DNA from: Platanthera guangdongensis
Lineage: Eukaryota > Streptophyta > Magnoliopsida > Asparagales > Orchidaceae
Reading direction: 5' to 3'
Assembly (NCBI GenBank): GCA_039583875.1
Contig: CM077149.1
Location: 154,339,249-154,403,248, forward strand
Length of the DNA: 64,000 nt
Shown here: positions 54,573 through 64,000 of the stretch, piece by piece
Numbering within the stretch: the stretch's first letter is position 1
Layout of the letters: each line of letters begins with the position of its first letter
Made by a program: the position numbers and the translations under genes
The notes under the pieces: generated by a model
What the model was told of the DNA's origin: nothing
What the model saw: the letters and a program-made list of their open reading frames with translations, nothing else
The model's database searches: none

Positions 54573-56235
54573 TGTTGAAATTTGTGAAGTGGAAGTGAGT
54601 GACGGCACAGGCCGGGCGGCCTGGGGAGGACAGCTTTGGCGGACTAGGCGGACTGGGCAGACTGAGATGTGCGGCCTGGTGGAAGGTCTAGTGGGAAGCC
54701 AGTTGTTCTTCTGGGCGGTTTGCACGGGTTGAGTCCGTGGACTATGCGGCCTGGTTTCTGCGGATAGGGTGTTTGCTAATTGGCTTTGCCAAGGAGCGGC
54801 CTGAGCGGATGAAGGTTGCGGACTGGTGCATTGCTCAGTGGCCGCGGGTGCAAGCCTGTGCTGATAGGCGGGTTGGCTCGTGTCCGCGGGAAGCTTGCGG
54901 ACTGGAGTGTCCGCGGTGTGGGCTGTTGCGGACTGAGCTTAGAGCTTGGCTGAGGCCTTGTCGAGCTCTGGTGGCACAGCAGGCGATTTGCTGTGGAGGT
55001 CGGTTGGCGGACTGTGTTTTGGAGTCCGCGGTTGGCTGCTGCGTTGGACAGAAGTGCGAGGAGCTCGCGGACTGATGGCGGTCTGTGCTAGGGTGTTTGG
55101 CGGACGGGAATTTGAGTCCGCCATGCTCGCATTGGCTCTTGATGGTTTTGGACTTGGTCACACTTTGTGCCAAGGCCATGGTGTTCGCGGTATCCGCCAA
55201 GTCCGCTGTGACCGGGCGGACTGTTGCTGTCTTCCTTTGGTCGTGGACTTGTGGCGGATTGAGGTGTGAGTCTTGCGGACTGCCTCGGGTTGGTGCGGAC
55301 TGCCATTGAAGGGGGTTGCTGTCTTGCAGTGGTTGGAGCTTTGCGGGCTGATGCCTTGTCCGCATCGCTTGGGCGGACTGGAGAGGGTTCGCCAATGTTT
55401 GCCTTGCTCCTGGCGGTTTTCCTTGGTATCCGGCTAAGTCCATGCGGACTCGGCGGACGGTGTTTTTGCTATCGCGCGGGCTGGGGTGGTGACGCTATCT
55501 CTAGGGCGGTGACCACACTCCTCACCTCACCTATAAATAGGACCCCCTGGCACATCTACAGTAACTTGAGTGAACAGTAAGTTGGGGTGTGCAAGGAGCT
55601 GTGGTCTGTGTTTGTCAGCCCGCGCGGATTGTTTCAGGCTGACGGTTTGCTGTGTGCAGGTCGCGCGGATAGCTTCAAGGAGCCAGGAGTTTGGCTGTGA
55701 CTTCGGTCAAGTGCTTGGAAGTGTGCGGTCTCTGCGGACTCAGCAGGAGGTCGCTCTGCGGCTTGTCAGTTCTGTTTCATCTTTGCCAGCTTCAATAACC
55801 TGTCCGCCGGCTTCAGGCGGGTAGGGGTGTTCCTCAGTTCAAGTTCAGCAGGAGGCGAATAACGGTGTGTCCGCGCGGCCTCGCGGCTTCGGCGGACTCC
55901 GTGTCTATTCGGCAGTTTGCAGCATAGCTTGGGCGGACTCGGCGACCTCGACGACCTCGCGGTCTCGGCGGACTCGGGTGCTGTCCGCCCGGCTTGTTTT
56001 TTGGTGCTTTCTGTTTACAGCTGTGATACTAGCGAAATCATGTCTCGCTATGTATGCCTCGCATTGTAAAGAAGTGAATGAATAATAGACCTGCTTGTGC
56101 TTCCATTGTTTGTTGGGATTTACCTTTGTACCTCTAGTCCTTGGTTTCCGCTGGTTCAACGTGCGAACTGGGTATTTCCGAAGATATTAATTTGGCGTTT
56201 GGGCTATCTTGCTGACCACGTTGAGAAAATTTAAC

Positions 56236-56236
<1 letters not shown>
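54573..56236 (+). repeat. Copia A LTR3
   Basis: 1664 bp with the same ends as LTR2; TATAAATA at 55532-55539. It ends TTTAACA directly against a (TA)n tract, so the target duplication cannot be recognised. Confidence 0.93.
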
Positions 56237-56239
<3 letters not shown>

Positions 56240-56315
<76 letters not shown>

Positions 56316-56414
56316 TATATATATATATATACATATATATATACATATACATATATATATACATATACATATATATATCATATACATATATTATATATAT
56401 ACATATATATATAT
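56240..56414. repeat. (TA)n microsatellite, left flank
   Basis: About 175 bp of TA dinucleotides with occasional AC/CA interruptions. Tyr/Ile-rich open frames across it are artefacts. Confidence 0.95.
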
Positions 56415-56415
56415 A

Positions 56416-57327
56416 CACGAGTGACAGGCACGGGCCTCCGGCCCGATGGCCACGCGCCACAGTACTCGGCCGACGACGTCGGGCTCCGCCCCCCCGGCGG
56501 GCTTCGCCCGTCCCCTGGCGGGCTTCAAATGGGTAATAATTAATAAAAATTTTGTTTTTTAAGCTAATTATATATATATTTTAATTAATGAAAAAAGTAA
56601 TTAGGTTCCTTTATTGCAGGCGGGTGTTCACCCGCCTGCTTTGTAATGATTGTTATATTAAAATCCTGTTCACCAGCACAGCCTTTTGTAATAAATTGTG
56701 TATTAATGATTATGTTAAGGCTCTTTTATTATATATATTATGTTCACCCGCAGTTTTAGTCCCATACTGCCACTAAAATAGTTTTTTTCGGATTTATATT
56801 ACATGTACCGCCATCACTGTTTGTAGTCATGTGGGATGGTATGCTTGAGGGCCAGCGGGCAGGCTGGCATGTGGGCTGTGGCTGGTTTGCAGGGTGCTTT
56901 TAACTTAATTGAGCGGGCTTTAGCTAGTGGGCTCGTTAAGTCTTTTTTGAAGTTATTTACATTTCTTTAGGACCTCTTTAGTAGGTTTAGGAGACCTACT
57001 AAAAAATGTAGAGAGATGATGTGTTTGATCAGACGGTTGCTGAATATTGCATCCAGATCCGACGGACGAACTTATTTCTATGAATTTCGAACTCATGAGT
57101 GTGATATATATTAATATTATAATATATATACTATATTATATATAATATATATAATATATTATATAAAATTTAAAAATGTTAATTTAAATTTAAATTGGGC
57201 GGGCGGAGCCCGCCGGGGGATTCAGGCGGAGCCTGCCGGGGGTGGTGGGGCGGGCGAAGCCCGCCGTCGGCGGCCAGGTACTGTGGCGCGTAGCCATCGG
57301 GCCGGAGGCCCGTGCCTGCGACTCGTA
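56416..57327. mobile_element. TIR element embedded in (TA)n (micron-like)
   Basis: About 912 bp with inverted repeats of roughly 110-130 bp (56416-56528 and 57199-57327). Both start (reading inward) ACGAGT, then CAGGCACGGGCCTCCGGCC and CGCGCCACAGTAC, with GCGGGCTTCGCCCG motifs near their inner ends. Both outer sides are (TA)n tracts, the setting described for micron elements of grasses, although this one is larger. The middle (56530-57195) is AT-rich and codes for nothing. It includes an 11-bp perfect hairpin, GCAGGCGGGTG/CACCCGCCTGC, at 56617-56640. Confidence 0.7.
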
Positions 57328-57348
57328 CATATATATATATATATATAT

Positions 57349-57397
<49 letters not shown>

Positions 57398-57441
57398 TAC
57401 TATATACATATATATACATATATAGATATATACATATATAC

Positions 57442-57491
<50 letters not shown>

Positions 57492-57508
57492 CATATATAT
57501 ATATATAC

Positions 57509-57559
<51 letters not shown>

Positions 57560-57590
57560 ATATATATAATATATATATGTATATATATAC

Positions 57591-57627
<37 letters not shown>
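57328..57627. repeat. (TA)n microsatellite, right flank
   Basis: About 300 bp of TA-rich repeat with CA and GA interruptions between the TIR element and the LTR-like unit at 57628. Confidence 0.95.
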
Positions 57628-57632
<5 letters not shown>

Positions 57633-59572
57633 AAGCCAAATTTGACCTCTGTGGAGTTCGGGGTCCCAAAATAGGGGTGACCGCGCACCTACTACCCTCA
57701 AGCGAACGATCTAGGCACAAGATTAGGAACACAACGGACAGACCCAAGGTCTCAGCGTGGAGGACCCGCCGCATACCCGGAAGACTAACAAACTCTTCCC
57801 CTCCCAAGCCAAAGGCTGAGCTAAGACACCTTCGGAGGGCGCTCTCGGCCGACCGGAATATCTAAGGAGGATCTCGAGATCGACTCTCTCCTATCCAGAT
57901 GTGTCTCCTTGGGTCTACACAAAAATGCTCCTCACCCGCCCTACTGATGGCGCAAACTCGCCGAGCAATGCCACGACACGCTGCCCAAACTGGGCCACTA
58001 ACAGCGTAATTCCGCTATTCTGACTGGCTGTCAACATGCCAAGAGGGGCTTCCCGGCAACTATACCTCGGGGCCCCTACGGGGCGAGCGGTTCTCGAGAA
58101 CGCCGCCTGCCTAATACGAAGAAGAAACCTACACATCCTCAGAGCATCACAGATATTAAAAGAATATTACAGGAATATGAATTCCATACTTCGGCACGCA
58201 GGCCGGCAATATAAACAAAAAAGGCCTTCGAGGGCCGGCACAAGCTTGGGCTTAAGCCCGCTACTCCCCGCCTGGTACTGCAACACCTGTACGCCAACGT
58301 CTCGGCAAGCGGCGGTCAGCTAAACGCCAGTTGGTCAACATAAGCTGGCCGAACATATTGCGCATACCCTTTTTCGGGGCTATGGTGCGCATTCCCTGCA
58401 AATGGAAAATATACAACATCCTCGGAGTCTTCTCCGGGATCCCCAGAACATCACCAATCCGGCTCACACGTCCGGATGGGCTTCACACAGCATGCCTAAA
58501 CCCGTACTCTCGCTTCCGGGTGCTAACACAGTTAATTGCGGGGACGTACACGTCAACCCGTCGGAGAGCTCCATGCCCCCACCCGTTGGTGGAGAGGGGC
58601 TTCCATGCAAATATGGAAACTGAGGGCTTCACCTGCCCAAGTAGAAATTTCGTTACCCTTGACGCGTGTTTGGCGGGGTCGCAACTGCGCTCATTGCCCG
58701 AGGCTCCACGTCTAGCATCCGTAGTGGTTGTCCGTGCCCGGATCCGACCACCGTTAACTGTTGAAAGCTCCGAATGACCTTTTCCCTCCATGGTCGAGCC
58801 TCTCCAAGGCCGACCGTGCTCCACGTGACACCGAGGAAGTCAATCCCGGCCTCCACGACTTCAGGCGGCGTCGGGGAAGCTGATCCTGACTGGCCTAGCT
58901 CCAAACGGCGCCGGGAGAGGAGCTCCCGGTCGACCTAGCTGTAGGCGGCGCCGGGAGAGGAGCTACCGGACGGCTTTGCTGTAGGCGGCGCCGGGAGAGG
59001 AGCTCCCGGCCGGCCTCGCTGTAGGCGGCGCCGGGAGAGGAGCTCCCGGCCGGCCTCGCTTTGCCCTAGGCGGCGACGACGAAGAGAGAGAGTAAAAGAG
59101 AGGGGCGGGCTTGCTGTTTGCCGGTGGCGGCGGCCTGGACAGAAGCAGGAGCGGCTCGGGCTGCTGCTGTTGTTGGCCGACGGGAAGGAGAAGAGGGGGG
59201 CGGCGTGGCTGCTGCTGTAGGCGGCCGGAGAAAGAGGCGGCCGGCGAGAGAGAGGTAGGGGGCGGGCTCGGGCGCTGCTCCAGGTGGCCGGCGAGAGAGA
59301 GAGGTAGTGGGCGGGCTCGGGCGCTGCTCCAGGTGGCCGGAGAAAGGGAGATAGGGGCGGGGTCGGGTGCTGCTCCAGGCGGCCGGAGGGAGAGAGGGAG
59401 GCGGGAGCTCGGGCCGCTGCTCCAGGCGGCCGGAATGAGGTGTTGCTGCCGTCTTTTTCTCCCAGGCCAAACCCTAAACCCTGCCCGAGATTTTTCTTCC
59501 TGCTGTCCTCTCCCCGACCCCCCCCCCCCCCCCATTTTTTCCTTATCTCCTATAAAAACCTCATAATATCAT

Positions 59573-59628
<56 letters not shown>

Positions 59629-59831
59629 ATATATAATATATATATAATATAATGTATATATATATATTATAATATAACATATATATTATAAGCCAAAGCA
59701 AATAAAATCTTCGCACGCACGCGCGAGGACCCGCACGAGCTCGAACGAGCCTGCACCAAAACGCCGCTCATAGTATGTCCCGAGCGCGCCGTTTGGGGAG
59801 GATCCCGCTCGACCGGATACGGGGTTGTACA
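57628..59831 (-). repeat. LTR-like unit 1 (2.2 kb)
   Basis: Plus-strand ends TGTTGAAGCC...GGGTTGTACA. Orientation is taken as minus from the polypurine-like tract beside unit 2. It contains a four-copy 40-bp repeat with the palindrome GGGAGAGGAGCTCCC (58903-59062), a three-copy GGGCTCGGGCGCTGCTCCAGG repeat (59260-59440), a C run (59518-59533) and an internal (TA)n tract (59570-59690). No coding region is recognised. Confidence 0.7.
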
Positions 59832-59839
59832 CATATAAC

Positions 59840-61804
59840 TGTTGAAGCCAAATTTGACCTCTGTGGAGTTCGGGGTCCCAAAATAGGGGTGACCGCGCAC
59901 CTACTTCCCTCAAGCGAACGATCTAGGCACAAGATTAGGAACACAAGGGACAGACCCAAGGTCTCAGCGTGGAGGACCCGCCGCATACCCGGAAGACTAA
60001 CAAACTCTTCCCCTCTCAAGCCAAAGGCTGAGCTAAGACACCTTCGGAGGGCGCTCTCGGCCGACCGGAATATCTAAGGAGGATCTCGAGATCGACTCTC
60101 TCCTATCCAGATGTGTCTCCTTGGGTCTACACAAAAATGCTCCTCACCCGCCCTACTGATGGCGCAAACTCGCCGAGCAATGCCACGACACGCTGCCCAA
60201 ACTGGGCCACTAACAGCGTAATTCCGCTATTCTGACTGGCTGTCAACATGCCAAGAGGGGCTTCCCGGCAACTATACCTCGGGGCCCCTACGGGGCGAGC
60301 GGTTCTCGAGAACGCCGCCTGCCTAATACGAAGAAGAAACCTACACATCCTCAGAGCATCACAGATATTAAAAGAATATTACAGGAATATGAATTTCATA
60401 CTTCGGCACGCAGGCCGGCAATATAAACAAAAAGGCCTTCGAGGGCCGGCACAAGCTTGGGCTTAAGCCCGTTACTCCCCGCCTGGTAGTACTGCAACAC
60501 CTGTACGCCAACGTCTCGGCAAGCGGCGGTCAGCTAAACGCCAGTTGGTCAACATAAGCTGGCCGAACATATTGCGCATACCCCTTTTTCGGGGCTATGG
60601 TGCGCATTCCCTGCAAATGGAAAATATACAACATCCTCGGAGTCTTCTCCGGGATCCCCAGAACATCACCAATCCGGCTCACACGTCCGGATGGGCTTCA
60701 CACAGCATGCCTAAACCCGTACTCTCGCTTCCGGGTGCTAACACAGTTAATTGCGGGGACGTACACGTCAACCCGTCGGAGAGCTCCATGCCCCCACCCG
60801 TTGGTGGAGAGGGGCTTCCATGCAAATATGGAAACTGAGGGCTTCACCTGCCCAAGTAGAAATTTCGTTACCCTTGACGCGTGTTTGGCGGGGTCGCAAC
60901 TGCGCTCATTGCCCGAGGCTCCACGTCTAGCATCCGTAGTGGTTGTCCGTGCCCGGATCCGACCACCGTTAACTGTTGAAAGCTCCGAATGACTTTTCCC
61001 CTCCATGGTCGAGCCTCTCCAAGGCCGACCGTGCTCCACGTGACACCGAGGAAGTCAATCCCGGCCTCCACGACTTCAGGCGGCGTCGGGGAAGCTGATC
61101 CTGACTGGCCTAGCTCCAAACGGCGCCAGGAGAGGGAGCTCCCGGTCGACCTAGCTGTAGGCGGCGCGTAGAGGGAGAGGAGCGGCTACCGGACGGCTTT
61201 GCTGTAGGCGGCGCCGGGAGAGGAGCTCCCGGCCGGCCTCGCTGTAGGCGGCGCCGGGAGAGGAGCTCCCGGTCGGCCTCGCTTTGCCTAGGCGGCGGCG
61301 ACGAAGAGAGAGAGTAAAAGAGAGGGGGCGGGCTTGCTGTTTGCGGTGGCGGCGGCCTGGACAGAAGCAGGAGCGGCTCGGGGCTGCTGCTGTTGTTGGC
61401 CGACGGAAGGAGAAGAGGGGGGCGGCGTGGCTGCTGCTGTAGGCGGCCGGAGAAAGAGGCGGCCGGCGAGAGAGAGGTAGGGGGCGGGCTCGGGCGCTGC
61501 TCCAGGTGGCCGGCGAGAGAGAGAGAGGTAGTGGGCGGGCTCGGGCGCTGCTCCAGGTGGCCGGAGAAAGGGAGATAGGGGCGGGGTCGGGTGCTGCTCC
61601 AGGCGGCCGGAGGGAGAGAGGGAGGCGGGAGCTCGGGCCGCTGCTCCAGGCGGCCGGAATGAGGTGTTGCTGCCGTCTTTTTCTCCCAGGCCAAACCTAA
61701 ACCCTGCCCGAGATTTTTCTTCCTGCTGTCCTCTCCCCGACCCCCCCCCCCCCCTTTTTTCCCCTTCCCGATTTTTCTTAATCTGTATATATTATATATA
61801 TATA

Positions 61805-61901
<97 letters not shown>

Positions 61902-62061
61902 ATATAACATATATATTATAAGCCAAAGCAAATAAAATCTCCGCACGCACGCGCGAGGACCCGCACGAGCTCGAACGAGCCTGCACCAAAACGCCGCTCA
62001 TAGTATGTCCCGAGCGCGCCGTTTGGGGAGGATCCCGCTCGACCGGATACGGGGTTGTACA
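59840..62061 (-). repeat. LTR-like unit 2 (2.2 kb)
   Basis: Nearly identical to unit 1 over its whole length and separated from it by CATATAAC only. Differences are mainly in the (TA)n tract (61795-61910) and small indels in the GC-rich arrays. On the minus strand the unit begins TGTACAACCCCG, directly after GAAAAGAGCGGGGATTG, which looks like a polypurine tract, so this is probably the 3' LTR of a minus-strand element whose body lies to the right. Confidence 0.7.
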
Positions 62062-62950
62062 CAATCCCCGCTCTTTTCGAGGTTGGCACAAGCTCGTAAA
62101 GAAATGTCCAACCCCAAGTATCCGGCGAGTGGGAGCCGACCCAAAGAAAAATTTTAGAGAAAAACTCACTTGAAGATAAAGGGAGCTCCACACCAAGGCT
62201 TAGATCAGAAACAACTCACTATCTTTAATATGCTGTAAAAACCAACGGATTTATCGAAAATCAAACCAAATTAGCAATTGACGCGGAAAGCAACGGCAGT
62301 ACATGTTTTGAAATGCAAGAGGCTATTACTTCAGATGGGCGTACGTTTTATAAACACAATTATTCTTTTTGAATCTCTTTCTGTAACAGTGATATAACAA
62401 GTAGCAAAATTGATGAGAAACTAGCATAGAATGAGGATTTAAAAGCAGGAGCAGGTAAAGGTATAGAAGGACCGATAAATCTTAGCATACCCGCTGGATC
62501 AACATGGACAGGTAGAGATCAATCATATAATGACTTATTAACACGACCAATAATTACTCTTATAGTTCCCATCACTGCAACCTTTGCTAATCCCATAGAT
62601 GAATTCACTGATATGTTTATATGGATGTGAAACACTAGATGATGATGATGAGGAACACGCAACCGCTTTATCAAAAAATAATAATAGGTGAATCTAGCGC
62701 TGCTGAGAATCTGTAAAACGAAATGTTTAAAACATTATTCCATAATCTAGACACACGAGCTTGTAAGAACCCTTAAGCATCAGGAAAAAAATGAGCATGT
62801 ATCTATAATCAGTAACTATTGAAGATTGTCCGCATACGATAAGACATTTAAAAGCCTTAGCTGGCAGAATTACTTAACAAATACATTTTATGATAGTTAT
62901 CTGTTGTCGTCACGTAGTCTGAGTCGATATATATTATACCGAGAATTACT
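62062..62950 (-). other. Unassigned sequence, start possibly retroelement 3' end
   Basis: 62062-62080 is the polypurine-like tract. The following 120 bp have the GC content of the LTR units and may be internal retroelement sequence. From about 62200 the DNA is AT-rich, with no domain, RNA or repeat that I can name. Confidence 0.4.
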
Positions 62951-63034
62951 TTGGTCGAGTCATGTTCGTTGACTAGTATGTATATTTATATTTCAATATA
63001 TAAAGAACCTTCGTCTGTTATAAACATACACCTA

Positions 63035-64000
63035 TCCCAAAACCAAGAACCAGGGACCTCTCCCCCGCAGGCGAGCCTTCGGACCTGCCAGCTAGATGAG
63101 AGCCTGCGCAGCGGGTCTACCTGGGGCCGAGCCGAGCTCGGGGTGCCGATGACGATTCCACAAACAAAACTATCCCCCACAGGCGAGCCTACGGACCTGC
63201 CAGCAGATGAGAGCCTGCGCAGGGTTTTACCTGGGGACGAGCCGAGCTCGGGGTGCCGATGACGATTCCACAAACAAAAAACCTAACCTATCCTAGCCTA
63301 TCCTAACCTATCTAACCTATCACCCACAAACCAAACCTATCCCCACATGCGAGCCTACGGACCTGCCAGCTAGTAGGAGCCAGGCAGCGGTCTACCTGGG
63401 GCCGAGCCGCGCTCGGGGTAGTGCAGAACCAAGAACCAGGACCTCTCCCCCACAGGCGAGCCTACGGACCTGCCAGTTAGTAGGAGCCAGGCAGCGGGTC
63501 TACCTGGGGCCGAGCCGCGCTCGGGGTAGTGCAGAACCAAGAAACCAGGACCTCTCCCCACAGGCGACCTACGGACTGAGCAAGCTAGATGAGAGCCTGC
63601 GCAGCGGGTCTACCTGGGGCCGAGCCGAGCTCGGGGTGCTGATGACGATTCCACAAACCAAAACTAACCTATCCTAGCCTATCCTAGCCTATCCTAACCT
63701 ATCCTAACCTATCACCCACAAACCAAACCTATCCCCCACAGGCGAGCCTACGGACCTGCCAGCTAGTAGGAGCCAGGCAGCGGGTCTACCGGGGCCGAGC
63801 CGCGCTCGGGGTAGTGCAGACCAAGAACCAGGACCTCTCCCCACAGGCGAGCCTACGGACCTGCCAGCTAGTAGGAGCCAGGCAGCGCGTCTACCTGGGC
63901 CGAGCCGCGCTCGGGGTAGTGCAGAACCAAGAACCAGGACCTCTCCCCACAGGCGAGCTACGGACCTACCAGCTAGTAGGAGCAGGCAGCGGGTCTACCT
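63035..64000. repeat. Composite satellite array, open at the window end
   Basis: At least eight units of about 105-111 bp begin near CAGGCGAGCCTACGGACCTG (63069, 63180, 63348, 63452, 63563, 63738, 63846, 63951). Two types alternate: one ends GGTGCCGATGACGATTCCAC, the other GGTAGTGCAGAACCAAG. After the units ending near 63265 and 63655, a 10-bp minisatellite CTATCCTAAC (about five or six copies) is inserted. The order suggests a higher-order repeat of about 390 bp. Confidence 0.85.

Larger units (their letters stand above)
41501..56236 (+). mobile_element. Copia A: three LTRs and two internal regions in tandem
   Basis: Order: LTR1 (41501, truncated by the gap, to 42471), internal 1 (42472-46697), LTR2 (46698-48369), internal 2 (48370-54572), LTR3 (54573-56236). 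Each internal region begins with TGGTATCAGAGGGAGG (initiator Met tRNA primer site) and ends at a CAAGGGGGAG polypurine tract. LTRs are near identical and about 1.67 kb, long for copia. Sharing of LTR2 by two bodies is expected from unequal recombination between elements. Internal 2 carries a nested solo LTR. Each body encodes Gag-Pol of one family, both broken. Confidence 0.92.

Noticed and set aside
56209..57865. Tyr/Ile-rich open frames (IYIYIYIY)
   Set aside because: Translations of (TA)n microsatellites.
59461..59482. Telomere-like CCCTAAACCCTG
   Set aside because: Less than two copies of the heptamer; not an interstitial telomere array.
59066..61700. Pro/Ser/Ala-rich frames of 130-280 codons
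   Set aside because: GC-rich tandem repeats in the LTR-like units; the two copies do not conserve the same reading frame because of indels.

Overview
This is nuclear DNA of a flowering plant. The window holds an Au-type SINE, Ty1/copia and Ty3/gypsy LTR retrotransposons, a Helitron remnant, MITE-like elements and one seven-exon YABBY gene, a plant-specific transcription factor family. The YABBY protein looks like the FILAMENTOUS FLOWER (FIL/YAB1) clade of angiosperms. I cannot name the species or say monocot or eudicot. Almost everything else is transposon sequence, nested several layers deep. All calls come from reading the sequence; no database search was run.

Layout. 0-4.6 kb: an Au SINE with a 13-bp target site duplication (TSD), a 5' Helitron replicase fragment, then a minus-strand copia RT fragment. 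4.6-13.2 kb: an 8.6-kb gag-only LTR element (TR-GAG type) inserted in that copia integrase with a perfect 5-bp TSD. Its LTRs carry GC-rich palindromic arrays upstream of the TATA box, and its 3' internal region holds a row of intervals that look like micro-exons and 50-57-nt introns. 13.2-17.8 kb: the rest of the copia, a 31-bp minisatellite, and the 5' end of a minus-strand Ty3/gypsy element with an open gag. 17.8-25.8 kb: a possible tRNA-derived SINE, AT-rich DNA, and a rearranged minus-strand copia cluster with a nested solo LTR, ending in an LTR remnant. 25.8-28.0 kb: the YABBY gene. 28.4-35.2 kb: a MITE, then a decayed Ty3/gypsy integrase interrupted by a complete copia (B1, TSD ACTGT) and a solo LTR (TSD GGAAG). 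35.4-40.2 kb: a minus-strand sister copia (B2) lacking its RT domain. 41.0-41.5 kb: a 500-N gap. 41.5-56.2 kb: a copia tandem of three LTRs and two internal regions, one hit by a 2-kb solo LTR full of the palindrome GTGTCGACAC. 56.2-57.6 kb: a terminal-inverted-repeat element embedded in (TA)n. 57.6-62.1 kb: two adjacent 2.2-kb LTR-like units. 63.0-64.0 kb: a satellite array running off the window.

The YABBY gene is the only gene here likely to serve the plant. It encodes a C2C2 zinc finger plus HMG-like YABBY-domain regulator of lateral-organ polarity. Its promoter lies directly downstream of a truncated copia LTR, so a transposon contribution to its regulation is worth testing. The other proteins are Gag or Gag-Pol polyproteins, mostly broken. 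The most unusual structures are the repeat arrays upstream of the TATA box in unrelated LTR families and the pseudo-exon array. Indel-dominated differences between near-identical copies, and long C/G runs, suggest imperfect consensus in 41-46 kb.
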